Shown here: positions 1 through 8,029 of the stretch, piece by piece
Numbering within the stretch: the first letter of the stretch is position 1
How the letters are laid out: the number at the start of each line of letters is the position of its first letter
Source of the DNA: DATFFO01 sp963772815
GTDB taxonomy: Bacteria > Actinomycetota > Acidimicrobiia > Spongiisociales > ZC4RG35
DNA: 64,000 bases
NCBI GenBank assembly: GCA_963772815.1
Contig: CAVYYV010000003.1
Location: forward strand, 322,261-386,260
Direction: 5' to 3'
Program-made: the position numbers and the translations under genes
The notes under the pieces: generated by a model
The model's input: only the letters and a program-made list of their open reading frames with translations
What the model was told of the DNA's origin: nothing
Databases searched by the model: none

Positions 1-55
1 GGAAGCCTTCAGGATCCACGTCCACCGATCTCCCAGCGATCGTGGCAGTAGTCAT
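1..55 (-). CDS. DsrC/TusE-family sulfur relay protein, N-terminus only
   Basis: Only the first 18 codons are inside the window; the gene continues past base 1. They read MTTATIAGRSVDVDPEGF, which resembles the start of DsrC/TusE proteins, where a short beta strand with a G-x-x-hydrophobic-x-V-D-x-x-G-F pattern precedes the helical domain. The ATG overlaps the stop of the upstream flavoprotein gene by four bases (ATGA), so the two are co-transcribed and probably translationally coupled. DsrC-like proteins carry sulfur on C-terminal cysteines, which cannot be seen here. The SQR-like neighbour supports a sulfur role, but the call rests on very little sequence. Confidence 0.5.
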   Translation of the reverse strand, partial: MTTATIAGRSVDVDPEGF

Positions 56-1305
56 ACCTTCATCTCCTCTCGTTCAGTTTGTTCGGGCCGGACCTTGCCG
101 GCCATCGACATGTGATTGGTGACAGGCAGCCTTCGGCCCGGCAGCAAAAGGTGCCAGTAGATGGCCTTGAAGGCGAGCTTGCCCCAGTGGTTGATGCGCG
201 ACTCCTTGAGCAGCTTCATGGGGCCGATACCCGGGATCGGGTAGGTTCCCGGAAGCGGCTCGGTGTCGTAGTTGAAGTCGATCAGCAGGGCCTTGCCACC
301 GCCCGCCTCGATGAAGCAGTTGGAGTGCCCGTCGAACGAGCGCTCCATTGGCCTACCTGCGATGTGCTCCAGGAAATTGTCGACGAAATCCTCCGCCGCG
401 AAATGCGCCACCGCGCCCGCCTTGGAAGTGGGGATGTTGGAGGCGTCACCGACGGCGAAGATGTTGTCGTACCCGGTGGCGAGGAAGTTGTGTGGGTCGA
501 CCTTGGCATAGTTGAGCTCGTCGCCGAGGCCGGACCTCCCCACGTAGTCCACGCCCATGTTGGTGGGCACCGTTACCAACAAGTCGAATGGAATCTCCCG
601 CTCGTCGTAGGAGACGAGCTTCCCGTCCTCGACGTGCTCGACATAGAAATCGGCCTCGAGCCTGATGTGGCGCTCGTCCAGCATGCCTCCCAGTGCCTGC
701 GAGGAGATCGGCTTGGTGAAGGCTCCGGAGAGAGGCGTGGCGTACGCCAGCTCAACGGAGTCCCTGATTCCCAGCTTGCGGAAATGATCGTCGGCCAGAA
801 AGGCGAACTCGAGCGGTGCAACCGGGCACTTGATGGGCATCTCGGTCACATGCACCACCAGCCGGCCGCCCTTGAACTCGTCGAGCGCATCGCGAAGTGC
901 TACCGCCCCATCCAGCGTGTAGAACTCGTGGATGCTCTTGCGCCAGCCGGACTCCATCAGGCCGGGAGTCTGATCCGGCCGGGGGGTGGTCCCGGTCGCT
1001 ACGACCAACTGGTCGTAGCTGACCTCGGTGCCGTCGACCAGCAGCACCTTGTTGGCCTCAGGCAGGATGCGGTCGACCTCGGAGTAGGTCACCTGGACAT
1101 CGCGCGGCAACAGGTTCTCGGTGGGCCGTACGAGTTTCTCGGGATCTTCCAGGTGGAACGGAACGAACAACAGCCCGGGCTGGTACAAGTGGCGATGGGA
1201 GGGTTCGATGACCTGAATCTCCCAATCCGGAGGCAATCGATCGTGGAGCTTGTTCACGATCATCGTCCCGGCGGTTCCTGCCCCCAGGATGAGCAAACGA
1301 TTCAT
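52..1305 (-). CDS. SQR-like FAD-dependent oxidoreductase
   Basis: This 417-residue protein begins with an FAD-binding Rossmann motif (LILGAGTAGT, residues 5-14) and has the second flavin motif near the C-terminus (NIFAVGDASNIP). Length and layout match the sulfide:quinone oxidoreductase family of membrane-associated flavoproteins that pass electrons to the quinone pool. A cysteine lies in MPIKCPVAPLEF, where SQRs carry a redox-active Cys, and another in the SNCFIEAG segment. Only some of the three classical SQR cysteines are evident, so a relative with another sulfur substrate is possible. The gene leads a two-gene operon with the DsrC/TusE-like gene and diverges from pstS; a DosR-like palindrome lies 54 bases upstream of its start. 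Confidence 0.8.
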   Translation of the reverse strand: MNRLLILGAGTAGTMIVNKLHDRLPPDWEIQVIEPSHRHLYQPGLLFVPFHLEDPEKLVRPTENLLPRDVQVTYSEVDRILPEANKVLLVDGTEVSYDQLVVATGTTPRPDQTPGLMESGWRKSIHEFYTLDGAVALRDALDEFKGGRLVVHVTEMPIKCPVAPLEFAFLADDHFRKLGIRDSVELAYATPLSGAFTKPISSQALGGMLDERHIRLEADFYVEHVEDGKLVSYDEREIPFDLLVTVPTNMGVDYVGRSGLGDELNYAKVDPHNFLATGYDNIFAVGDASNIPTSKAGAVAHFAAEDFVDNFLEHIAGRPMERSFDGHSNCFIEAGGGKALLIDFNYDTEPLPGTYPIPGIGPMKLLKESRINHWGKLAFKAIYWHLLLPGRRLPVTNHMSMAGKVRPEQTEREEMKV

Positions 1306-1358
1306 GGACGTCCTTTCCTATGCCTCCTCAGCGTATGCGCTGGACGGCCTGCCACCCA

Positions 1359-1372
1359 GGGCCGAATGGCCC
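1359..1372. promoter_or_regulatory. DosR/OsdR-like palindrome (site A)
   Basis: GGGCCGAATGGCCC is a near-perfect inverted repeat with a four-base spacer in the 256-base gap between the SQR-like gene and pstS. It resembles GGGCC-N4-GGCCC sites of DevR/OsdR-type regulators in actinobacteria, a comparison from memory. It is followed by CTACC, and the site upstream of the ATP synthase operon also ends in CTACC. Its position suits control of the minus-strand SQR operon. Confidence 0.4.
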
Positions 1373-1561
1373 CTACCGGAGGGGCTATGTACCGACACTT
1401 TCGGCCTCCGGGGATCGGCCGCCGGGAGCGTTTACCTGACGTTCAACCAAGGCACATGGGCGGGACAAATAGCCTCCCTACGTTGTCGGTGGGCAGTACG
1501 GGACGGAGACACTCAACAGTGGCGAGTCCGCGACTGCGGCCAACGTCAACAAGGAGAAATA

Positions 1562-2641
1562 ATGCGCAGATCCATCCGTGCAGGAGCATTCCTCGTCGTA
1601 CTCGCCATGGTGGCGGCGGCGTGTGGTTCCTCGTCTGGAGATACCACGACCACTGCGATGCAGGAGAGCGGCACCACGGCGATGCAGCTGTCGGGCAGCC
1701 TGGATGGGGCGGGCGCCACATTCCCGGCTCCGCTCTACCTCGAATGGATCGGCGAGTACCAGCAGGAGTACCCGGATGTCCAGATCAACTACCAGGGCAT
1801 TGGCTCCGGTGGCGGTGTGCAGAACTTCATCCAACAGACGGTGGACTTCGCCGGCTCGGATGCGTATCTGACGGACGACGAGCTGGCCCAGGCCTCCCAG
1901 AATGGGACCGTGTACCACATCCCGACCGTGTTCGGGGCGGTAGTGCCGTCGTTCAACCTGTCGGGTGTTGACACCCTCACCCTGGACTGCGACACCCTGG
2001 CCGGCATCTTCCTGGGCACCATCACCAACTGGAATGACCCGGCTCTGGCCGGCCTCAACCCCGATGCGAGCCTGCCGGACGAGCCCATCCAGGTGGTGCA
2101 CCGCTCGGATGGCTCCGGCACGACGAATGTCTTCACGCTCTACTTGGACACCTGCAGTTCCGACTGGCATGACCAGGTCGGGTTCGGCAAAGAGGTCGAG
2201 TGGCCCACCGGCGTGGGTGGAGAAGGCAACGACGGCGTAGCCGCCGCAATCTCCCAGCAGGACGGATCGCTGGGCTACGTGGAACTGGCCTACGCGGTTC
2301 AGGCCGGGCTTTCGACCACCTCGATGGTCAACAAGTCGGGCAACACGGTCGAGCCGTCGCTCGATTCGACCTCTGCAGCTGCCGAGGGTGCCGACATTCC
2401 CGATGATCTGCGCTTCATCCTGGCCGACACCCCGGCGCCCCAAGGCTGGCCCATCTCCACGGCGACGTGGATCCTGGCTTACGGCAATACCCCGGCCGAT
2501 AAGGCAGAGTTGCTGAAGTCGTTCTTGCACTGGGCATTGGAGAACGGCGACGACACCGCAACCCAGCTTGACTATGCCCCCATCCCCGACTCGCTCCAAC
2601 AGAAGGCACTCGCCTTCGTGGACAAGATCGGCAACAGCTGA
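1562..2641 (+). CDS. pstS: Phosphate ABC transporter substrate-binding lipoprotein PstS
   Basis: This 359-residue protein binds phosphate outside the membrane and delivers it to PstCA. It starts with a lipoprotein signal peptide (lipobox ending in AAAC, then GSSSG) and a short Thr-rich linker, followed by the PstS fold: GAGATFPAPLYLEW near the N-terminus, GSGGGVQNF, then RSDGSGTTNVFT, which lines the phosphate pocket. The ATG at 1562 is preceded by a good AAGGAG site, whereas the longer open frame upstream has no such support. It is the first gene of the pst operon. An 11-bp hairpin after it probably keeps PstS at higher levels than the membrane subunits. Confidence 0.95.
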   Translation: MRRSIRAGAFLVVLAMVAAACGSSSGDTTTTAMQESGTTAMQLSGSLDGAGATFPAPLYLEWIGEYQQEYPDVQINYQGIGSGGGVQNFIQQTVDFAGSDAYLTDDELAQASQNGTVYHIPTVFGAVVPSFNLSGVDTLTLDCDTLAGIFLGTITNWNDPALAGLNPDASLPDEPIQVVHRSDGSGTTNVFTLYLDTCSSDWHDQVGFGKEVEWPTGVGGEGNDGVAAAISQQDGSLGYVELAYAVQAGLSTTSMVNKSGNTVEPSLDSTSAAAEGADIPDDLRFILADTPAPQGWPISTATWILAYGNTPADKAELLKSFLHWALENGDDTATQLDYAPIPDSLQQKALAFVDKIGNS

Positions 2642-2647
2642 TCAGAC

Positions 2648-2691
2648 GGAGCCGGGCCGCGACGGGACACCGCCGTGGCCCGGCTCCTTCT
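2648..2691 (+). terminator. Hairpin between pstS and pstC
   Basis: GGAGCCGGGCC (2648-2658) pairs perfectly with GGCCCGGCTCC (2677-2687), followed by TTCT. It lies just after the pstS stop, where pst operons often carry a partial terminator or mRNA-stabilising hairpin that raises PstS over the downstream genes. The T tract is weak, so attenuation or 3' end protection is likelier than full termination. Confidence 0.7.
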
Positions 2692-2725
2692 ATCGTTGCC
2701 CCGGACTCACATTGATCGACTCCCC

Positions 2726-3706
2726 ATGACCGTAGAGCTGGAACCCAAACCCGAGCCGGAGATCGAAGAGCGCAAGCTGATCGTCGACCGCCCCCGCCGA
2801 ACGGGGGATCGTGTCTTCCGGTGGGTGACCGTGGGCACTGCCGCCGTCGTACTCCTCGCCCTGGGCGTCATGGTGGTCTCGACCACCATCTCGTCGCGGA
2901 CGGTCTTCCAGTCCCAGGGGATCATCGGTTTTCTGACCGGGATGCGCTGGGTCCCCAGCAAGAGCATCTTCGGAGCCCTCCCCTTCATCTACGGCACCAT
3001 GGTCACGGCACTAATCGCCGTCATCGTCGGGGTTCCCATCAGCATTCTGATCGCCCTCTACCTGGCCGAGGTGGCACCAAGGCGGGTGGCAGGGCCCGTC
3101 TCATACCTGGTGGACCTGCTCGCCGCCATTCCCTCCGTGGTATATGCCCTGTGGGGCGTGTTCGTGTTCGTGCCGTTGGTCCTCAAGCCGGTCCAGGACT
3201 TCCTCGCCACAAACCTGGGATGGTCCAAGATCTTCGAGGGCCCGGTGTTCGGGCTCTCCTACCTTTCAACCGGTCTGGTCCTGTCGATCATGATCGTTCC
3301 CATCGTCAGCGCCATCTGTCGTGAGGTCTTCGCAACCGTGCCTCCCGGCGAGAAGGAGGCCGCCCTCGCTCTGGGAGCCACTCGCTGGGAGATGATCCGC
3401 CTATCCGTCCTCCCTCGCTCGCGGGCGGGGATCATCGGGGCGGTCATGCTCGGGCTGGGCCGGGCGCTCGGCGAGACGATCGTGGCCGCCCTTTTGATCG
3501 GGTCCCAGGTCGACGTCCACCTCTCGGTGCTTCAACCCGGCTACACCATGGCGGCTGTGATCGCCAACCAGTTCCAGGAGGCCGGCGCCGAGCAGATCCG
3601 AGCCCTGCTCGGGGTGGGCGTCGTGCTCTTCCTGATCACGATCGTCGTCAACATCATCGCCCGTCTGATCGTGGCCCGAACCAGCACGCCGAGAGGGGCA
3701 ACATGA
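2726..3706 (+). CDS. pstC: Phosphate ABC transporter permease PstC
   Basis: This 326-residue integral membrane protein has six predicted transmembrane segments and forms half of the phosphate channel. The cytoplasmic coupling loop reads EKEAALALGATRWEMIR, the EAA motif that contacts the PstB ATPase. I chose the ATG at 2726 (MTVELEPKPE), which gives an acidic N-terminal tail before the first helix; an upstream ATG at 2675 would overlap the pstS hairpin. The stop overlaps pstA by four bases. Confidence 0.93.
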   Translation: MTVELEPKPEPEIEERKLIVDRPRRTGDRVFRWVTVGTAAVVLLALGVMVVSTTISSRTVFQSQGIIGFLTGMRWVPSKSIFGALPFIYGTMVTALIAVIVGVPISILIALYLAEVAPRRVAGPVSYLVDLLAAIPSVVYALWGVFVFVPLVLKPVQDFLATNLGWSKIFEGPVFGLSYLSTGLVLSIMIVPIVSAICREVFATVPPGEKEAALALGATRWEMIRLSVLPRSRAGIIGAVMLGLGRALGETIVAALLIGSQVDVHLSVLQPGYTMAAVIANQFQEAGAEQIRALLGVGVVLFLITIVVNIIARLIVARTSTPRGAT

Positions 3707-4587
3707 CCACTCTGGCCGAGAGGTCGCTGGGACGCCCCACCTCCCGCCGTCGCCTGCTGAAGGACCGGCTCGCCCTGACGGCGATGTATACGGCGGTGGC
3801 GGTCTCGCTCGTGCCCCTGGGCTTGATCATCTATTTCCTCCTGATCCGCGGCCTCGGTGCAATGACCTGGGAGTTTCTCATCTCCTCCCAACCCCTGACT
3901 TTCATCCGGGAGGGAGGCGGTGCTCTCAACGCCGTCGTCGGGACCGCGTACATGGTGGGTCTGGCCTCCCTGGTCTCCATCCCCGTGGGAATCGGCGCCG
4001 CCATCTATCTCAACGAGTACGGCAAGGGACGATTCGCCGCCTCGGTGCGCTTCTTTGCCGATGTGATGACCGGGGTCCCTTCGGTGTTCGTGGGCCTGTT
4101 CATCTATACGATCCTCATCATCGACACCCCGCTCGGGTTCTCGGCCATCGCCGGCGGCCTGGCCCTGTCCTTGATCATGCTTCCGATCATCATCCGCTCC
4201 ACCGAGGAGATCCTCAAACTGGTGCCCGACAGCCTTCGTGACGCAAGTCATGCCCTGGGAGCGACCCGGGCCCGGACCACGATGAGAGTGGTGCTGCCGG
4301 CGGCCAAAGCGGGGATCGCCACCGGCGTGATGCTGGCGGTGGCGAGAGCGGCAGGAGAGACCGCTCCCCTGATCATGACGGCGCTCGGGTCAGTGCAGTT
4401 GGTCTCGAGCTGGACGCAGCCCATCTCGGCCCTCCCGCTCTACATCTACTCAGGTGCGAGGAACCCGTTCCCGGCCGGACAGGAGCGGGCCTTCGCCGCC
4501 AGTCTGGAGCTGGTCGCAATCGTGCTGATCCTCACGATCATCGCCCGGTGGTTCGCATCGCGCCATGCGAAGGGGGCGCGCCGGTGA
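3703..4587 (+). CDS. pstA: Phosphate ABC transporter permease PstA
   Basis: This 294-residue permease is the partner of PstC. It has an N-terminal transmembrane helix, a periplasmic stretch, five further helices and an EAA-type coupling loop (LRDASHALGATRARTTMR). It starts in an ATGA overlap with pstC and ends in a GTGA overlap with the first pstB, so all subunits should be made in step. Confidence 0.93.
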   Translation: MTTLAERSLGRPTSRRRLLKDRLALTAMYTAVAVSLVPLGLIIYFLLIRGLGAMTWEFLISSQPLTFIREGGGALNAVVGTAYMVGLASLVSIPVGIGAAIYLNEYGKGRFAASVRFFADVMTGVPSVFVGLFIYTILIIDTPLGFSAIAGGLALSLIMLPIIIRSTEEILKLVPDSLRDASHALGATRARTTMRVVLPAAKAGIATGVMLAVARAAGETAPLIMTALGSVQLVSSWTQPISALPLYIYSGARNPFPAGQERAFAASLELVAIVLILTIIARWFASRHAKGARR

Positions 4588-5357
4588 AGTCGCTCGATCT
4601 GAAGGAGCTCAACGCCTATTACGAGGATTTCCAGGCCATCGCCGACGTGAACCTGACGGTTGAGGCAGGCAAGATAACCGCCTTCATCGGACCATCAGGA
4701 TGCGGGAAGTCCACACTGTTGCGCTGCCTCAACCGGATGCACGAGCTGGTTCCGGCCGCCCGGGTTGAGGGCTTGGTCACGCTGGACGACGAGGACATCT
4801 ACGACCCGACCGTCTCACCCGCCGAGGTGCGACGCGTGATCGGCATGGTGTTCCAGCGTCCCAATCCCTTCCCCACCTTGAGCATTTTGGACAACGTGGC
4901 CGCCGGTCTCCGCCTCGAGGCTCTCTACCCCCGCGACGAGATCGCCGACCGGGCGGAACAGTCCCTCAAGGGTGCCCAGCTCTGGGACGAGGTACACGAT
5001 CGGCTTGACGCCCCCGCTTCGTCCCTGTCGGGTGGTCAGCAGCAGAGGCTCTGCATCGCCCGGACCATCGCCGTCGAGCCGGACGTGATCCTCATGGACG
5101 AGCCCTGTTCCGCTTTGGACCCCATCGCCACCCTCCGCATCGAGGATCTGATGCGGGAACTGTCGAGCTCGTACACGATCGCCATCGTCACCCACAACAT
5201 GGAGCAGGCAGCCCGGGTGGCGGACTTCACCGGGTTCTTCTCCATCGACGAGACCGGCGATCCGGGCCGACTCATCGAGTTCGACTCGACCAACGTCATC
5301 TTCTCCAACCCCTCCGACGAGCGGACCGACCGCTACGTCTCGGGGAGATTCGGATGA
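4584..5357 (+). CDS. pstB: Phosphate ABC transporter ATPase PstB, first copy
   Basis: This 257-residue ATPase powers phosphate import. It has the Walker A motif GPSGCGKS, the Q loop (VFQRPNPFP), the ABC signature LSGGQQQRLCIART, Walker B (VILMDEPCSALDP) and the switch histidine (VTHNMEQ). The GTG at 4584 overlaps the pstA stop by four bases and gives the usual PstB N-terminus; the longer frame would overlap pstA by 40 bases. A second pstB follows directly, about 60 percent alike by eye. Confidence 0.92.
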   Translation: MKSLDLKELNAYYEDFQAIADVNLTVEAGKITAFIGPSGCGKSTLLRCLNRMHELVPAARVEGLVTLDDEDIYDPTVSPAEVRRVIGMVFQRPNPFPTLSILDNVAAGLRLEALYPRDEIADRAEQSLKGAQLWDEVHDRLDAPASSLSGGQQQRLCIARTIAVEPDVILMDEPCSALDPIATLRIEDLMRELSSSYTIAIVTHNMEQAARVADFTGFFSIDETGDPGRLIEFDSTNVIFSNPSDERTDRYVSGRFG

Positions 5358-6277
5358 CCCGGCCGACCGAGAGCGAAGAGGACGAAGAGGTGGACAGCGT
5401 CACCGATCTCGCCCATGCTGGGCCAGACTTCTCCGCCCGCCGGCGAGTTGTGCAACGCGCCAGAGAAACCGACGTTGAACCCATGACGAGCAGTGGAACG
5501 GCAGCCGAACCGGTCTATGCGATCGACAAGTTCTCGCTGTGGTACGGCGAATTTCGGGCGTTGCGGAGGGTCTCGCTCGACGTGCTGCCCAATCAGATCA
5601 CTGCCCTCATCGGACCGTCCGGATGTGGAAAGTCCACGATGCTTCGCAGCCTGAACCGGATGAACGACAGCATCCCCGGTGTCTCGGTGGCGGGAACCAT
5701 CGTGTTCGAGGGCCGGAACCTGTACGAAGAGGACGTCGACCCCGTCGAAATCCGCCGCAAGATCGGGATGGTCTTCCAGCGCCCCAATCCGTTCCCTGTC
5801 AGCATCTACGACAACGTAGCCTATGGGCCTCGTATCTACGGCACGAGGAATCCCGATGACATCGTCGAGGAGTCTCTGCGCAAGGCCGCCCTCTGGGAAG
5901 AGGTGAGCAACAAGCTGGACCAGTCGGCCCTGGCTCTGTCCGGTGGCCAGCAGCAGCGCCTGTGCATTGCCCGCGCCATAGCCGTCCAGCCCGATGTGGT
6001 GCTGATGGACGAGCCGTGTTCGGCCCTCGATCCCGTTGCCACCCTTCGGATCGAAGAGCTGATGCTCCAGCTCAAGAGTGACTACACGATCGTCATCGTC
6101 ACTCACAATATGCAGCAGGCGGCCCGGGTCTCCGACCGGACTGCATTCTTCACGGTGGACGTGCGTGAAGATGGCCAACGCACCGGGGTCCTGGTCGAAT
6201 ACGACGACACCAACACCCTGTTCACCAACCCTTCCGATCAGCGCACCGAGGGCTACATCACAGGCCGCTTCGGCTGA
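5354..6277 (+). CDS. pstB: Phosphate ABC transporter ATPase PstB, second copy
   Basis: This paralogue of the preceding gene keeps all ABC ATPase motifs: GPSGCGKS, VFQRPNPFPV, LSGGQQQRLCIARA, VVLMDEPCSALDP and VTHNMQQ. Starting in the ATGA overlap gives 307 residues with an unusual charged extension of about 50 residues; an internal ATG at 5483 (MTSSGTAAEP) would give the normal length. Tandem pstB genes are known in several bacteria and may allow alternative or mixed ATPase dimers. No phoU follows; the next gene is convergent. Confidence 0.92.
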   Translation: MTRPTESEEDEEVDSVTDLAHAGPDFSARRRVVQRARETDVEPMTSSGTAAEPVYAIDKFSLWYGEFRALRRVSLDVLPNQITALIGPSGCGKSTMLRSLNRMNDSIPGVSVAGTIVFEGRNLYEEDVDPVEIRRKIGMVFQRPNPFPVSIYDNVAYGPRIYGTRNPDDIVEESLRKAALWEEVSNKLDQSALALSGGQQQRLCIARAIAVQPDVVLMDEPCSALDPVATLRIEELMLQLKSDYTIVIVTHNMQQAARVSDRTAFFTVDVREDGQRTGVLVEYDDTNTLFTNPSDQRTEGYITGRFG

Positions 6278-6289
6278 TCGGCGCACCGC

Positions 6290-6757
6290 TCAGGAGGCGG
6301 TGGCTCGCAGCATCCAGGCGGTCTTCTCGTGGACCTCGATTCGCTGGGTGGCCAGGTCGGCAGTCGCCACATCGTCCGCCGCTTCCGCTGTGTTCACCAG
6401 CTCCCGGGCGGTGCGAATCACGGCCTCGTGTCCGTCGACAAGACGCCGCACCATCTCGAGAGCTTCGGGCGTGCCCTCGTCCTCGGCTATCGATGTGAGC
6501 CTGCTCATCTCGGCGTAACTGCCCGGGGCCGGATAGTCGAGGGCCCGGATCCTTTCCGCTATCTGATCCACCGCGTCCCGAAGCTCCAGGTACTCCTCTT
6601 CGAACATCAGATGCAGGTTGCGGAACATGGGGCCGGTGACGTTCCAGTGGTAGCCGTGCGTCTTCAGGTACAGGGTGTAGGTATCCGCCAGCAGCCGCGA
6701 GAGCTTCTCGGCTATCTCCTTGCGCGCACTGTCCGCGATTCCGGTGTTGATCTCCAT
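6290..6757 (-). CDS. dps: Dps-type ferritin-like DNA-protection protein
   Basis: This 155-residue protein belongs to the Dps/miniferritin family, which stores iron using peroxide and shields DNA. The inter-subunit ferroxidase site is visible: H-G-Y-H-W-N-V near residue 34, then F-x-x-E-Y-x-E-L-x-D-x-V-D-x-I-A-E-R. Length and the all-helical pattern fit Dps. It converges with pstB, with only 12 bases between the stops. A GGAGAACC stretch before the ATG can serve as ribosome binding site. The next gene upstream on the same strand encodes a stress-type glycine-rich protein. Confidence 0.92.
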   Translation of the reverse strand: MEINTGIADSARKEIAEKLSRLLADTYTLYLKTHGYHWNVTGPMFRNLHLMFEEEYLELRDAVDQIAERIRALDYPAPGSYAEMSRLTSIAEDEGTPEALEMVRRLVDGHEAVIRTARELVNTAEAADDVATADLATQRIEVHEKTAWMLRATAS

Positions 6758-6814
6758 GGTTGGTTCTCCTTTGTTTGGTCGGGAGCGATCGTTCTGTACT
6801 CGTTGGGGTCCTTG

Positions 6815-7336
6815 TCACCCCAGATAGGCTGGCTTCGCCACCATCCGGCCGCCGTGGCGTTGCAGGATCTCCTTGACGGTGTCGGGATGACCATGCTGAT
6901 CCACGACCACCATCACCTCTCCCGCCTGGAGAGGGGTCCGCTCCCAATCGCGCTCCTCTTCCATCCGGCGCTCCTCGGCCTTCACCCCCAGAGAAGCGCC
7001 CCAGAACCCGCCAGCCAGCGCACCCGTCATTCCTCCGGCTGCCAGGATGCCGCCGACCCCTATCGTGCCAACGCCCGGCAAGACCAGGGAGAGAACGGTC
7101 ATTCCAGCGATGGCTCCGATTGGAGCCCCGATGGCGATGCCCTTTTCCAGGCCATGGGCCATCTCCTTTCCGATCTCCTCCTCGAACACGTGCTCATCGG
7201 GCTCATGAACGGCAACGCCCAGGTGTTGGTCGGCCAACCCGGACTGTCGCAGCTCCTCGACCGCTCCTTCCGCAGCGTCGAGATCCACGAAGATCGCACC
7301 CAGCTGAGGCTTGTGAATTCCTGCGTCTGAGGTCAT
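6815..7336 (-). CDS. Glycine-zipper general-stress-like membrane protein
   Basis: This 173-residue protein has an N-terminal alpha/beta region (GAIFVDLDAAEGAVEELRQSGL), a central Gly/Ala-rich hydrophobic stretch (residues about 75-115) likely to span or bend in the membrane, and a C-terminal segment with VMVVVDQHGHPDTVKEIL. This layout is seen in general-stress proteins with flanking ferredoxin-like folds and a glycine-zipper core. The ATG at 7336 is chosen because AGGAGGT lies ten bases upstream; the earlier GTG sits inside that site. Function is unknown; grouping with dps suggests a stress role. Confidence 0.7.
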   Translation of the reverse strand: MTSDAGIHKPQLGAIFVDLDAAEGAVEELRQSGLADQHLGVAVHEPDEHVFEEEIGKEMAHGLEKGIAIGAPIGAIAGMTVLSLVLPGVGTIGVGGILAAGGMTGALAGGFWGASLGVKAEERRMEEERDWERTPLQAGEVMVVVDQHGHPDTVKEILQRHGGRMVAKPAYLG

Positions 7337-7376
7337 GTCCGGTTCCACCTCCTATTCCCAATCACCCCACGCCCGC

Positions 7377-7634
7377 TCAGGTGCCCAGACGGTGGTGCAG
7401 GTCGATCGACATCCACGCCGTTGGAGCCAGAATGGCGGCCAACTGAGCAACACTCAGACCATCGACCCTGCCGCGGGTCTCGTCACTGGCGATATGTGCG
7501 CAGTCCCCCACTTTGGATGTCAGCTCACACACGGTGATGTGACTGCGTGCGGCCTGGTACACCATTTCCCGGAGCGTGTCCGGATCGAGAGTTCTCAGGG
7601 ACTCTTCGATCTCGTGAAGAGTGGTGACTTCCAT
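7377..7634 (-). CDS. Small hypothetical protein
   Basis: This 85-residue acidic protein (MEVTTLHEIEESLRTLDPDTLREMVYQAARSH at the start, split here as MEVTTLHEIEES and LREMVYQAARSH) has three predicted helices and two cysteines in ITVCELTSKVGDCAHIA. I do not recognise a family. It runs with the stress-type gene and dps, and its promoter region is shared with the divergent ATP synthase operon, where a DosR-like site lies. Confidence 0.55.
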   Translation of the reverse strand: MEVTTLHEIEESLRTLDPDTLREMVYQAARSHITVCELTSKVGDCAHIASDETRGRVDGLSVAQLAAILAPTAWMSIDLHHRLGT

Positions 7635-7763
7635 GCCTGCCTCTGTGGGTCGCTGTGACCAGCTTCGATGATCAACCCTGTGCCGCGCCAGGGTCTTCCG
7701 CCCCTACTGGTCGGTTGCTCGATTGACGACGTGCCGCCAGTCGAGGCATCCGACTCCCGTCAC

Positions 7764-7783
7764 TTGGGGACTTTGGCCCTACC
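7764..7783. promoter_or_regulatory. DosR-like box upstream of the N-ATPase operon (site B)
   Basis: TTGGGGACTTTGGCCCTACC matches the left half of the mycobacterial DosR consensus (TTSGGGACTWW) at all 11 positions; the right half is weaker. It lies 47 bases upstream of the small gene that leads the ATP synthase operon and 130 bases upstream of the divergent hypothetical gene, so it could control either. Confidence 0.45.
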
Positions 7784-7829
7784 AGCCGCCGATTCATCGT
7801 CTGTAGCTTCGGCCGAAAGGAGGTGAAAC

Positions 7830-8024
7830 ATGGGTTGTTGCTGGCATGGATATCACGGTCCCTGGTGTGGAGGCCCGCCCTGGTGGTATCAGCAGACCCC
7901 GGTGGCTCCACCAATGAGCAGAGGGCGTTGTGGTCGGGAAAACCTCGAGGAGTACCTGGATTACCTCGAAGATGAGTTGAAGCGGGTCCGGGAGGAACTG
8001 GAGGCCACCAGGGACCCCCGATAG
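7830..8024 (+). CDS. Small Trp/His/Cys-rich protein leading the ATP synthase operon
   Basis: This 64-residue protein has a very strong ribosome binding site (AAAGGAGGTG). Its N-terminal 25 residues are rich in Cys, His, Trp and Gly (MGCCWHGYHGPWCGG, then PPWWYQQ), and its C-terminal 30 residues form a charged helix or short coiled coil (ENLEEYLDYLEDELKRV). Similar small proteins with a GxxGPWC-like head and a helical tail are annotated as hypothetical in other genomes. Only five bases separate it from atpD, so it is co-transcribed with the N-ATPase. The Cys/His head could bind metal or haem; this is a guess. Confidence 0.7.
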   Translation: MGCCWHGYHGPWCGGPPWWYQQTPVAPPMSRGRCGRENLEEYLDYLEDELKRVREELEATRDPR

Positions 8025-8029
8025 CTCCT

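Noticed and set aside
79..1971. 630-codon plus-strand open frame
   Set aside because: It runs antisense to the SQR-like gene and into pstS in the wrong frame. High GC content creates such long shadow frames; the sequence has no domain.
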